Below, in pieces: positions 48,707-59,037 of a DNA stretch of 64,000 nt (within the stretch, counting starts at the first letter, position 1; each line of letters begins with the position of its first letter). The position numbers were made by a program, and so were the translations under genes. The DNA is taken from positions 62,001 through 126,000 of the forward strand of contig JAMPIV010017762.1 of NCBI GenBank assembly GCA_024509875.1, read 5' to 3'. The notes under the pieces are model-generated. The model did not search any database. It saw only the letters and a program-made list of their open reading frames with translations, and was not told the origin of the DNA. Source of the stretch: Oreohelix idahoensis. Lineage: Eukaryota; Mollusca; Gastropoda; Stylommatophora; Oreohelicidae.

Positions 48707-50489
48707 GAAAAGAATCCATGACGGCCCCGGCTTAAACGTTTGTGTAGTAGAAAGCGTCCATTCCAGGTGTGAACAAGTTTCAACAGATGGTTTGCACACA
48801 CACATGAAGAAATCGGAGAAAGCTAGCACACAGTAAGGACAAAGTAGGAGTGAAAAGGAATAGTGTAGTCATGTTCCTAAGACATGTCCATTTCAAAATT
48901 CCAAACCATGCTCAGTTTACAACATACAATAAAATACATTCATAATACTGTTTTCTCATATTTTTCAAATTGGTGGTTCTGTAAACCAATTTTATGATTT
49001 GTGTTTTGTTTCCAAAGAATAAAACCTTGTACATTTTCCAAACAATTTATAAAAGTTCATATACATGATATATGGGGGAAAAAAAACTAGCGCGCATTCA
49101 CTAGTAACTTTTATACACATGCATACACAAATTAAATTTACTTTAACAATACAATAAGCGGTGCGGGGAGAATGGATAGTTTGAGAGGGGATTTTCCCAT
49201 CAAATTTTGGTACATACATTTACATTGTTAGTACACATTGTAATACCATACAAAGCCAAACATGTTCATATTCAAAACGTCTAATACATTTTTGATGACA
49301 TCTGATGCATTGTTCTAAACAAAAGCGGCAGTACCCAATTGCCTAACATATTTTTCCTCGTGTTTTTGTTCTTTTTTGTTTTTTTGGGTGATCTTTATTT
49401 CTTTAAATTTTCAAAACATGTGTATTTTACAACAGAGAGTATTAAGATACAAATAAAAACATATACATATATATTTTTGAAACTATTCCTGCGTTCGATA
49501 AGAAACTGTTCTTATTTTCTGATAAGAACAGATTTTTTCCTGTACATTCATGTAAATTTGACATTGATAATTTCAAGGGGAAATAGGGGGCGGAACCCCA
49601 AAGTTAAAACATATTTATATTCGTGCAAAATTTTATTTTAATCGTTCCAAAACAATATAATTTAGACTATAAAATCACAAATGGGAACCATGCTCACACC
49701 CACACCAAGAGCGCAGGTGAAACCTGGAAACCCTGTGTCCACTCCTACACACACGTACTTGTACTAAAAATTGTGTTACACATTGATGTGTTCCCAGAAA
49801 CAAAAAGCGGCATTACAAAGTTGCCAATCATGCTTTTTAGAGATACTGTTTTCTCATATTTTTCCAATTGGTGGTTCTGTAAACAAATCTTTAGATTTGT
49901 GTTTTGTTTCCAAAATATAAAAAACTTGTACATTTTCCAAACAATTTATAAAAGTACATATACCTGATATATTGAAAAAAGAAAAAGAAAACTAGCGCGC
50001 ATTCACTAGTAAATTTTATACACCTGCATACGCAAGTTAAATTTACTTTAACAATACAATCAGCGGTGCGGGGAGGCTAGATAGCTATGAAAGACCCCAG
50101 TGATCGGTCTGCGTTGGAAAAACGCATAAAGAAGACAAGGCAGAATGGGGCGGGAGAGACACTACCGAGTAGGAGGGAGGTCGGTATGTGTTACGGATTT
50201 CTTGTTCTCAGTCGTGCAGGCTTCAACTTAGTAAACAGTTGAACACGCTTCTGAGTCGCCTTTCACGAGGCTAGCCCGTACTTACCGGTACACAAAAGGA
50301 AGGGAAATGTTGTGGCGTCTAGGCTAATTCCTTATGATGGAGAGGGTGAAGGAGTGTTGCTCCGCTATCCATTGAAATCAGGTGGAATTGACTGTGCTTT
50401 CTGTAGGTAGACATTTAACCAAAACTAAAGCCTTTCAAGAGGCTAGCACGCACTGACACGAAGAGGAAGATTGAAGTAAAGGGAGGAAG
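48707..50489. other. Non-coding spacer with diverged direct repeats
   Basis: No credible gene. A block of about 230 bp (TTTTCTCATATTTTTC, GGTGGTTCTGTAAAC, GTACATTTTCCAAACAATTT, CTAGCGCGCATTCACTAGTAA, GCGGTGCGGGGAG) occurs at about 48948-49172 and again at about 49848-50078. Another block at 49541-49725 repeats 42200-42410. The rest is unrecognised. Confidence 0.65.
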
Positions 50490-50826
50490 TTTTTTTTTTT
50501 TTTTTAAAGTGTTTGCTACTTTTCTTTGTAGCACGCCCCTTTCAACCATCTAACATGTACATGGAGTTCATGGTTATATCAGGACGTGATTCCTTTATTG
50601 TAATATGTTTTTGTTTGTATTTATTTTATACTATATTATCTCTAGTCGGTATTTTTCCTTTTGTAGTTATAGTTCAACATGGTTTTTAAAAGAAATTCCA
50701 AAATATGCTATTTTCTAAGTTAGTATGTTTTTAATTTTCACTGGATGGTTTCTTTGGTTAATCTGTATGTATCTGGGGCGAGTCTTTCACCAGTTTGGAC
50801 TACTGACTCAAATCTTTATTTGTTTT
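50490..50826 (-). mobile_element. LINE A copy 4 (minus): 3' UTR and poly(A)
   Basis: A T-run at 50490-50507 followed by the reverse complement of the LINE A 3' UTR (compare 41647-41986). Interrupted at about 50826 by LTR2; the coding part resumes at 62048. Confidence 0.92.
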
Positions 50827-51872
50827 TGTGACCGCTTGGCATACACTCAAATTAATACGTGTTAAAAAACCAAGTAAAATGAGAAATAACAACGTTAAAA
50901 GCAGTTAAGACATTTGTGCACAAAATACAGTGTCACGACAAGTTCACGGCTTCGGGAAAAGTTGTCCCAGAACAACAAAGTAATAAGTGCCTGTTTATTG
51001 AGTGGAAAAGTTTGGGAAAATGTTGGGAGAAGTTGCAAGTCATGAGTTTTTCCGTTGCTAGAGTGAGAGTCGTGTGCATAAAAGTCGAAAAACTGAGGAA
51101 CGGAGTGCAAAATGTAGATGTTTGGTGCCGAGTGAAAAATAAAGCATCGTGTGAAAATTGGCGGGAAAAAAGAGTGGGCAGTATATAAAGAGGAGACTTG
51201 GGCGATTGATAGGAACCCAGGACTTGTACAGATTTTAGGAGTCGTTAGGCGAGAGAATTTTTACAGAACTTCGTCTTTGAGATTATCAAGACAAGTTGTT
51301 TTTTTAACTTGAGAAGTTTTTTCAAGTGAGCCTAGTATGTTAAAGTAGACAGTTTGTATTTTACCCTGTCAGATATATTATTCCTGTGGATATAATTTTC
51401 ATTTTGTTTTGGATATTCACTACTTTGGGTAAGAAAGAAATACGTGCTTCATTATTGTGCCAATGACATTTTGCTGTTCCAATCACGTTAATAAAATATA
51501 TTCTATTTTTCTACATTGCTGCGTTTTCCTTGAAAACCTTACGGTTGGATTATTTGATTAAACCACTATACAAGACATTGCTTTTCACTAACCAAAAGAA
51601 AGGTACGAAAGAACCCTGGGTTAAGGAAGAATAAAATAAGGTCAAGTATTTCCATCTCAGGCGGTCAGACCTGTAACGACTTGAACTAAGAAACGTACAA
51701 GAGTTAGCGCTCTTCAAAATATTTACCTGCGGTCAACCATTAACGGAACTGACCCGGTCAGCTGACGGACACACTCACATTCTTTTCATTGATGCCGCGA
51801 CCAGCGCACAAATAGCTGCACGGTCACACTTTACTACTTGGTGCCGTAACCAGTTCGCTCTGCACTGCCACA
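50827..51872 (+). repeat. LTR2 5' LTR (1046 bp)
   Basis: TGTGACCGCTTGG start and CTGCCACA end. A TATATAAA at about 51183-51190 is a good TATA box, and AATAAAATA near 51490-51498 a likely polyadenylation signal, giving a U3-R-U5 layout. It differs from the 3' LTR at only about five positions (for example G/A near 50947, G/A near 51130, G/T near 51207, C/A near 51243 and G/A near 51599). Confidence 0.95.
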
Positions 51873-52042
51873 CTTTACTACTTGGCGCCGTGACTAACCC
51901 TTTTTCGTTAGTGGAAGCATACTACAAACATTAACGGCGCGACCAGCCCTTTTCGTTTGTGGAAACATACTCACTCTGGAGAGCGAACAGCCACATTTTT
52001 TTTAGTGATAGCAGACTGGCCTAATCACTGTTAATCACTATC
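51873..52042 (+). promoter_or_regulatory. LTR2 primer-binding region and leader
   Basis: Ten bases after the LTR lies TGGCGCCGTGACTAACC (51883-51899), which begins with the TGG expected of a tRNA-primed site. Similar motifs recur: TGGTGCCGTAACCAG inside the LTR end (about 51840-51854), GATGCCGCGACCAGCGC (about 51791-51807) and ACGGCGCGACCAGCCC (about 51934-51949). The actual primer and tRNA are not determined. Confidence 0.55.
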
Positions 52043-53224
52043 ATGGATCCACAAGCGTTGCAACAGCAGCTTGATCAGCAACAACTACTGCTACAACAGC
52101 AACAACAACAACATTTAATAAATATACAGCAACAGCAACAATCAGCTCTACCAAGTCACACACCCCTTCCAGACGACGCAGAGCCAGCTATGATTGCTCT
52201 ACAGAAGATTACGGAAACGTTAGGTAATGTAGACCATTTCGCCAAGTACCAACAGGTCCGAACTGTCGTAACTCCATTTGCTGGGGATGCTAAGTCTTTC
52301 AGGAAGTGGCTAGTGGACATGGACAAATTTGCTTCTCTAATAAACGCTGCGTGTGATGAGGACCGCAAAAGAATAGCTTACCTGTCTTCAGATTCTTTGG
52401 TAACCGATTTTCTCCGTCGTAGATCTAAAACATATCCCAATGAGACCTTTGATTCACTGAGGAAAGAGCTTGTACAACGCTATAGTGATATAACCGATGG
52501 ACAACATGCTTGGACTTTACTTCGCAAAATACACCAAGACAGACACGAACCAGTGCAATTCTACGCAGATCGATTACTCAACTTGGCTGAAGAAGCTTTT
52601 CTAGACGGGAACATCCCTTCCCAAGAGCTTGAAAGATATTTATTTGGTATTTTTATTGACGGATTAAACGCAGATAACCTTAAACTCCATCTTCTTAGAA
52701 AGGATACAAAGACCAGTACAGAGACTATTCAACTAGCGGTGACTGAAGAAAATGTTCGTAAAAGGTTCCAGCAACGAATTGGCAGGGAACCAAAACCAGA
52801 CCATTCCGACGAATTCCATGAGCCGATGGAAATTGGCCACTCAAGACCACATTGGAGTAGGAACAGCTCCCACAGAGTCCATTCAAATTATAATCATCCC
52901 AACCAACATGCAGGACAATCTCATTCTCATCAGCAACCCAGAAGACATCAACAGAATGTGCACCAGGTTACTGCCCTTACTTGCTTTATTTGCAAACGCC
53001 GAGGACATACTTCTCACGAATGTACACAAAAACAGAGTTACAGTCAATACAGAGCACATCCGCATCAGTATGAGAACCACTCACACGTTATTATTATGCA
53101 AATGGTGATCAACACAGACCTCACCCACAACGAAATCAGGCCTTCAACCGAAGCCATCCCAGATCTTACAACCAAGGTCAGGGAAACGCTTATGTCAGCC
53201 GATAAATGGGACTATTCGGTATGA
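52043..53224 (+). CDS. LTR2 gag
   Basis: A 393-codon frame for the structural protein of the virus-like particle. Residues 1-36 are a Gln-rich tract. A capsid-like domain spans about 60-245 (VVTPFAGDAKSFRKWL, a DSLRKELVQRY stretch, WTLLRKIHQDRHEPVQFY). The nucleocapsid part is His/Asn/Gln-rich with one CCHC knuckle near 313 (CFICKRRGHTSHEC). The last 40 residues are not typical; a neighbouring frame between about 53085 and 53200 has the expected Asn/Arg/Gln-rich composition, so a small frameshift near 53085 is likely. Pol follows in another frame. Confidence 0.88.
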   Translation: MDPQALQQQLDQQQLLLQQQQQQHLINIQQQQQSALPSHTPLPDDAEPAMIALQKITETLGNVDHFAKYQQVRTVVTPFAGDAKSFRKWLVDMDKFASLINAACDEDRKRIAYLSSDSLVTDFLRRRSKTYPNETFDSLRKELVQRYSDITDGQHAWTLLRKIHQDRHEPVQFYADRLLNLAEEAFLDGNIPSQELERYLFGIFIDGLNADNLKLHLLRKDTKTSTETIQLAVTEENVRKRFQQRIGREPKPDHSDEFHEPMEIGHSRPHWSRNSSHRVHSNYNHPNQHAGQSHSHQQPRRHQQNVHQVTALTCFICKRRGHTSHECTQKQSYSQYRAHPHQYENHSHVIIMQMVINTDLTHNEIRPSTEAIPDLTTKVRETLMSADKWDYSV

Positions 53225-56200
53225 CCACAACAGACATAACTTTAACAACAGTTATGAACAAAGGTCCTACACCACCAAAAACAAACCTCAACATCATGGT
53301 ACCGATTGCAAACCACAGCTAACAGAAATCAATCACATAAATTTAGCGCCTGATCTCAGTTCATGCTTGATATCCATCAATAACAAAAATTACAGAGCTC
53401 TGATATATACTGGAGCCACCATTAGCTTGATGAGAGAGCAAATATACCTACAGATTAAGAAACATGTCAGATTTGCACCTTCGAAAACCTATATGGCTTC
53501 TGTGACAGGCCAAAAGTTACAGTCCCTTGGAACTGCTTATGTGACATTTCAGATAGGACATCAAAAACTTATTCATCCTTTTATAATTACAAGAGGCATG
53601 TCTCGAAATTTCATATTAGGACGTGATTTCTTGAATAAACATCAGGCAAGAATTTACTTTGATCTACACAAGATAAAGATAAATGGCGATTTTATTACGT
53701 TGCAAGATGATTTCCATATTGCATCGTTAGTCAGACTTACATCACCAGTGACTTTACAAGCAAACTCTCTTACTATAGTAAAAGGTCGTATTAAAGGATC
53801 CCAATACTTCAGTCCAGGACACACAATTGAAGTACAACCTTTGACAGACAATGCAATTAAAGAAGATCCCCACATCAGTATCACGGAAGGAATCGCAGAA
53901 GTTACCACCACCCGTGATTTTCCTGTAATGATTTTAAATACCTCAGGGAAGGCGACATCTGTTGCACGCGGTGCAATTATAGCGCAAGTTAAATTTGTGA
54001 ACACAAATATGACAGACAAGGTTCAACCTTTTCCGACCCCCGCCACCAAGAAAGAAACACCGATTGATGACCTGAGTCACCCTTCTCCATTCAATTTTCC
54101 TCGTCAGCCCCCACATTTTTTTCCACGCCCTCATACGAACTTTGAGAAATCACAGCGCCGGCATACACGTCCTGTTACCAAACATTCAGTCTACGTTCCG
54201 TACAAACCGTATGGAAGGAGATCCCACTGCGAAGCTGAACACAGGTATTACAAGGATAACATGTATGTTAATACTAGTAAACATAAAAATTACACCCACC
54301 GAACAAACGAACAGTGTAACTTTTCACCTGCCGACCCAGATAAATATGTGCGTAAATACCACAATATTCACTGCCTTACAGAGGTACAGAAGCGAAAACC
54401 TACAATTGATAATGACTTGAATTATGCGGATATCGTAGATCAAGAAATAGTTATGGAAGCCTACCGAAATCCTCTAACACCAGCACACTTACCGGCTTAT
54501 AAGACAAATGACAGAACTTCTCCAAGTAAATTTTACGCTTCCACGAGAAAACAGCGGGCAGGAAATAGAAAGGCTTATCACAGGAACGGATTTGGCACTG
54601 AGAGATATTATCCAGAATTTGATAATGACAGCTTACATCACAGGACATGCAGAAGTTTTCATGAGATTAATCTTGTGACACACGTTACCCCCAGATACCA
54701 TCGCTTAATTAATATGAAAAACCAGCGACGTAACCAACTAGTGCATACCCAGACAAACACGCAGGGAAACAAACCTTCAAAAAATCAACGACAGTTAAAT
54801 CCACAGTACTGCCGTAGTGGTAGAGAGAGCGAAACTTACAGTCAACGCTTCACCACCGAACCACAGCAAGAAAACAGTTCTCAAGGAACATCCAGTACAA
54901 CTGATGTGCAAAAGAATAGTGAAGACAGGCTGACAAAATTACTTGAAACCTTGCATGCAGAAGAACCTCATGTCAGTAGGCTTCAACAGTTTGTCACCAA
55001 ACACCAACACATGTTTGCCATCAATGACATGGAACTGGAGCGCACATCTACAGTCCAAATGGATATAAAGACCACAACTGATGTTCCAGTACACCTCAAA
55101 CCTTACCACACTCCCCTTAAGAACCGTGAGTTGGTGGAAAAATCTATAACTGAGATGCTTGAAGCTGGCATTATAGAAAGATCAAGATCTCAATGGTCAT
55201 CCCCCATTGTCATCGTCACAAAGAAAGACGGCAGCCACCGTTTCTGCTGCGATTATCGTGCACTTAACAAGATAACGAAGACGATATCATACCCACTTCC
55301 CAGGATGGATGATATACTGGCGACGCTTGGAAATTCCAAATGGTTTACAACATTGGATGCACGATCCGGTTTCTGGTGCATCCCAATGTCACCAGCGGCA
55401 AAGGAAAAATCTACATTTACTACGCATGTCGGATCCTTTTCATGGAATGTGATGCCATTCGGACTTAAATCAAGCCCCGCCACTTATATGTCGCTTATTG
55501 ATGAGGTCTTGAAAGGATTCCAGCCCTTTGCCTTGGCATACATGGATGATATCTTAGTCCATACGCCAGGTACAATACAAGAACACCTGAAAAAGGTTGA
55601 ACAAGTCTTCGAGCGTCTAAAATATCATCACATAAAGCTGAAACTCTCGAAATGTAAATTCCTAAAACAGGAAACAAAATACCTAGGCTTCATTATTAAT
55701 GGCAGTGGAGTTCGCCCTGATGACGAGAAAGTACGAGCGATCAGAGAGATGCCACGCCCTACAACTGTGAGACACGTAAGAGGTTTTATTGGATGTTGTA
55801 GTTATTACAGACGCCACATCGTCAATTTCTCCAAGGCGGCGGAGCCATTAATAGCCCTAACTAAGAAATATGCCAGGTTCAGATGGACGGATCAATGTCA
55901 ACAAGCATTCGATTACCTAAAAAATGCACTCACAACCATTCCAATGTTGGCACACCCTGATACCACCAAACCAATGATCCTATACACTGACGCTTCTAAT
56001 AACGCTGTAGGAGCTTGCCTTGTCCAACCAAACCCTTCTGATGAAACCCCTATTATCCAAAATGTACCCAACGAAAAGCCAATTGCTTTCCTGTCACACG
56101 CATTAAGTAAATCCCAAAAGCGTTGGACTGCAATAGAAAAGGAAGCATTTGCCATTCATTATGCTATGCAGAAACTGGATTTTTACATCCGCGGAACAAA

Positions 56201-57818
56201 AGTTATCATTAGAACAGATCACCAACCCCTTGTTAGTTGGTTGACGAAGACATCCGAACAACCAAAGAAGCTTCAAACTTGGGCGATGAATTTGCAGAAC
56301 TATGACACTACCATAGAGCACATTGCCGGAAAACTCAATACATGTGCTGACCTGCTTTCTAGAATTCCATATCCTGACAACCCGACACAGAGTGAAGAAA
56401 ATGAAGCAGCTGAAACAGACATAAATGACAATACTAGACAAATAAATGTCATAAATTCAAACCGGATTGCCGATCAATCGGACACTCACACAGACACTGA
56501 CCGATTGTCAGAAGAGGATCAAACAGACAACTTTGACATCCTACAGGAACAAATGAAAGACCCGGAAGTCGTTAAACTAATGAAACAAATTAAAGAAACA
56601 CCAGCAAAAGTCAAGGATTTTACTATTTTTCCTCATGACCAAGCACTCTATCATATTGACTCCAAACAAGATGGAAGATTACAGAAATATATTCCACATC
56701 ATTTAATACCTAACATCCTCATCCAGTTCCACGATGAAAATGGACACCTAGGACGAGATAAAACGATAGACGTCATTAAGAAACGGTATTACTGGCAAAA
56801 CATGTATAAAGATATAATTGATTACGTAGCCACTTGTAAGATCTGCAAAAGGAGAAATATGAAGGTGAACAAGTCCCCATTACAAAAAATGCAACCTTCC
56901 AACTATCCCATGGAAACTGTCAGTTTAGACATCTCTGGACCGTACCCCCTAACACTGTCAGGAAACAGGTACTTGTTGCACATTGTAGACCAGTACTCCG
57001 TTTGGCCGGAGAGTTTCCCTATGAAAGATGTCACGTCTACAACTGTCACCGATTTCTTTTTGCAAGAATTTCTACCTAGACATAGTTGTCCTAGAAGAGT
57101 CATCACGGACAATGGAAAACAGTTCGTTGGCAATCCTTTTAAATCAACATTACAAAAGTTAAACATCAAACACACCACAACTAGTTTCTATCGGCCCCAG
57201 AGTAACGGAAGAAACAAAAGAATGCATTCAACCCTTCATGACATTCTATCCAAACACATCGAAGGCAATGATCAATATTGGGATCTATACATCAACCAGG
57301 CCTTAGAAGCAATACGAGTAAACATTAACGACACCACTGGTTTCTCGCCATTTTACCTGCTTTACGGTAGGGAGCCGGTATTTCCGATGGACAACCTTCT
57401 CCAACCACAACGCAGATATATGGGAGAGGATCCGATAGCTGTCATCCTACAACAAAAACATGCAGCACATCAAATTGCGAACAAAAATGCAGAAAAAGCT
57501 TTCCGGAAGAAACAGCGTACACACGATAAAAACACAAAACTGGAACACTTTCACATCGGAGATCTAGTATACTACAAAAAACACGTTCGACATTCTAAAT
57601 TAGACGACAATTGGATCGATGGTTTCAAAATCTTAGAACAGACTACACCAACAAATTTTATCCTGTGGCACGAAGAAAGACAGATCAGGACGAAAGCCCA
57701 CATTTCACAAATCAAGAAAGATAATCATCGTCCTGTTTCCCAGCCTATCCTCACTAACACCAGACCGATTCGCAAAACCACACTCCTTTGTCCCCCCCAC
57801 ATCATCCTCTACATCTGA
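53205..57818 (+). CDS. LTR2 pol: protease, RT, RNase H and integrase
   Basis: The frame is open to 57818; residue numbers count from the TTG at 53367. Protease starts near residue 10, but the catalytic DTGA reads YTGA (Tyr14); its ILGRDFL lies near 84. A Lys/Arg/Tyr-rich spacer follows. RT spans about 590-790 with KKDGSHRFCCDYRALNK, LDARSGFW, MPFGLKSSPATY and YMDD at 725. RNase H (LYTDASNNAVGACL, TDHQPL) lies near 872-1000. Integrase has an HHCC zinc part near 1120-1165, Asp in LDISGPY near 1189 and Asp in TDNGKQF near 1248, but the expected Glu of the NGxxER block is Lys1284. Order PR-RT-RH-IN is standard Ty3/gypsy. RT and RNase H look intact. The C-terminus breaks at a C7 run near 57791. 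Confidence 0.92.
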   Translation, partial: NGTIRYDHNRHNFNNSYEQRSYTTKNKPQHHGTDCKPQLTEINHINLAPDLSSCLISINNKNYRALIYTGATISLMREQIYLQIKKHVRFAPSKTYMASVTGQKLQSLGTAYVTFQIGHQKLIHPFIITRGMSRNFILGRDFLNKHQARIYFDLHKIKINGDFITLQDDFHIASLVRLTSPVTLQANSLTIVKGRIKGSQYFSPGHTIEVQPLTDNAIKEDPHISITEGIAEVTTTRDFPVMILNTSGKATSVARGAIIAQVKFVNTNMTDKVQPFPTPATKKETPIDDLSHPSPFNFPRQPPHFFPRPHTNFEKSQRRHTRPVTKHSVYVPYKPYGRRSHCEAEHRYYKDNMYVNTSKHKNYTHRTNEQCNFSPADPDKYVRKYHNIHCLTEVQKRKPTIDNDLNYADIVDQEIVMEAYRNPLTPAHLPAYKTNDRTSPSKFYASTRKQRAGNRKAYHRNGFGTERYYPEFDNDSLHHRTCRSFHEINLVTHVTPRYHRLINMKNQRRNQLVHTQTNTQGNKPSKNQRQLNPQYCRSGRESETYSQRFTTEPQQENSSQGTSSTTDVQKNSEDRLTKLLETLHAEEPHVSRLQQFVTKHQHMFAINDMELERTSTVQMDIKTTTDVPVHLKPYHTPLKNRELVEKSITEMLEAGIIERSRSQWSSPIVIVTKKDGSHRFCCDYRALNKITKTISYPLPRMDDILATLGNSKWFTTLDARSGFWCIPMSPAAKEKSTFTTHVGSFSWNVMPFGLKSSPATYMSLIDEVLKGFQPFALAYMDDILVHTPGTIQEHLKKVEQVFERLKYHHIKLKLSKCKFLKQETKYLGFIINGSGVRPDDEKVRAIREMPRPTTVRHVRGFIGCCSYYRRHIVNFSKAAEPLIALTKKYARFRWTDQCQQAFDYLKNALTTIPMLAHPDTTKPMILYTDASNNAVGACLVQPNPSDETPIIQNVPNEKPIAFLSHALSKSQKRWTAIEKEAFAIHYAMQKLDFYIRGTKVIIRTDHQPLVSWLTKTSEQPKKLQTWAMNLQNYDTTIEHIAGKLNTCADLLSRIPYPDNPTQSEENEAAETDINDNTRQINVINSNRIADQSDTHTDTDRLSEEDQTDNFDILQEQMKDPEVVKLMKQIKETPAKVKDFTIFPHDQALYHIDSKQDGRLQKYIPHHLIPNILIQFHDENGHLGRDKTIDVIKKRYYWQNMYKDIIDYVATCKICKRRNMKVNKSPLQKMQPSNYPMETVSLDISGPYPLTLSGNRYLLHIVDQYSVWPESFPMKDVTSTTVTDFFLQEFLPRHSCPRRVITDNGKQFVGNPFKSTLQKLNIKHTTTSFYRPQSNGRNKRMHSTLHDILSKHIEGNDQYWDLYINQALEAIRVNINDTTGFSPFYLLYGREPVFPMDNLLQPQRRYMGEDPIAVILQQKHAAHQIANKNAEKAFRKKQRTHDKNTKLEHFHIGDLVYYKKHVRHSKLDDNWIDGFKILEQTTPTNFILWHEERQIRTKAHISQIKKDNHRPVSQPILTNTRPIRKTTLLCPPHIILYI

Positions 57819-58659
57819 TGTGTCACATTGCGACGATGAACACTCAAACCCCTCTCTTCACCCCCCGCACGATGCTATCGACAGACTACGTAGATGTCGC
57901 GACGCTTCTACGAGTGAAGATGACATCCCTCCGCAGGAGCTACGTGAGAGAATTCAAGCACGAAATCTTCGAGTTCAAGCAGATAATTACCAATCGTTGT
58001 CCAGAGATAGCAACACATCTTTAAATGAAGAAAAACAACAACAACAGACTCTACAAGATGCCGACACCCATATAGATACACCACAACCTTCCGATACAGA
58101 GTTATCACCTGCCTCATTAACGGAACGAAATGCTCCCGTTCCTACTTCCACACAACGAGATGAGTCAGACCTTGATACTGAAGAACACCAAAGTGATAAC
58201 GATGATGATAACGAGCATCCCGACGATAATATGGATACATCCATTCGGTTCGCCTCGAAACGACCTTACTCAACTTCATCAGACAACTCGGTACCACAGA
58301 CAAAGTTTATACGCCTTCCGCAGGAACATGTTCGTGCAAAGCTGTACACGAAACGGCGAACAAAACCAAAGAACATCGCACAGCACAGTGCATCAACTTC
58401 GCAACACCCCACCTGTTACACTACATCAACCATCACTGCTGTAGACACTGAGAAGAAACACGATAGAAGATTGTCTACGACAGACGCTCTGTACAGGAAA
58501 CGTTCAACTAAGCGACAGAACATCGCACAGCACAGTGCATCAACTTCGCAACACCCTACCTGTAACATTACATCAACCGTCACTGCTGCAGACACTGAGA
58601 AGAAGTCTAGGAGAGAAGCTATATTAGAGATGGCCTTAGAGATGGCCAAGTTGCTCTAG
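57800..58659 (+). pseudogene. LTR2 pol C-terminal extension or third ORF, shifted frame
   Basis: A frame open across the pol stop and running to 58659; a Met-containing version starts at 57820. It encodes a hydrophilic Ser/Thr/Asp/Glu-rich protein of about 280 residues with an acidic run near 58190-58240 and a 49-residue tandem repeat (IAQHSASTSQHPTC and TAVDTEKK / TAADTEKK). No membrane segment, so an envelope-like role is unlikely. A one-base slip in the C7 run at about 57791 would join it to pol, which is my preferred reading. Otherwise it is an accessory ORF of unknown function. Confidence 0.55.
58372..58606 (+). repeat. 147-bp coding tandem repeat in LTR2
   Basis: The block beginning AACATCGCACAGCACAGTGC occurs at 58372 and 58519, exactly 147 bp (49 codons) apart, nearly identical over about 90 bp. 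Confidence 0.9.
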
Positions 58660-58687
58660 CTTGGCTACTCTCAATGGGTTCATTTTT

Positions 58688-58993
58688 GTCCGTGTACGAT
58701 AGCAGATTTGTCCAGGAGAGACAATGCTATATTTAGAGTTAATCCAGTTTTGCTCTCGCTGGGTTACCCTAAATGGTTTCATTTTCCTTGTCCGTGTACG
58801 ATAGCAGATTTGTCCAGGAGAGACAATGCTATATTTAGAGTTAATCCAGTTTTGCTCTCGCTGGGTTACCCTAAATGGTTTCATTTTCCTTGTCCGTGTA
58901 CGATAGCAGATTTGTCCAGGAGAGACAATGCTATATTTAGAGTTAATCCAGTTTTGCTCTCGCTGGGTTACCCTAAATGGTTCCATTTTCCTT
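58688..58993 (+). repeat. 102-bp tandem repeat, three full units
   Basis: Units starting GTCCGTGTACGATAGCAG at 58688, 58790 and 58892, with a fourth partial unit from 58994 and a diverged unit upstream from about 58610. Period is exactly 102 bp (34 codons), so open frames persist on both strands (58708-59037 plus, 58636-58986 minus). The three full units are almost identical. Confidence 0.93.
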
Positions 58994-59037
58994 GTCCGAG
59001 TACGATAGAATTGTCTAGACGAGACATGATATTTTAG

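Noticed and set aside
57820..58659. Envelope gene in LTR2
   Set aside because: The protein is hydrophilic and acidic with repeats, and shows no signal peptide, transmembrane segment or Cys pattern of an envelope protein.
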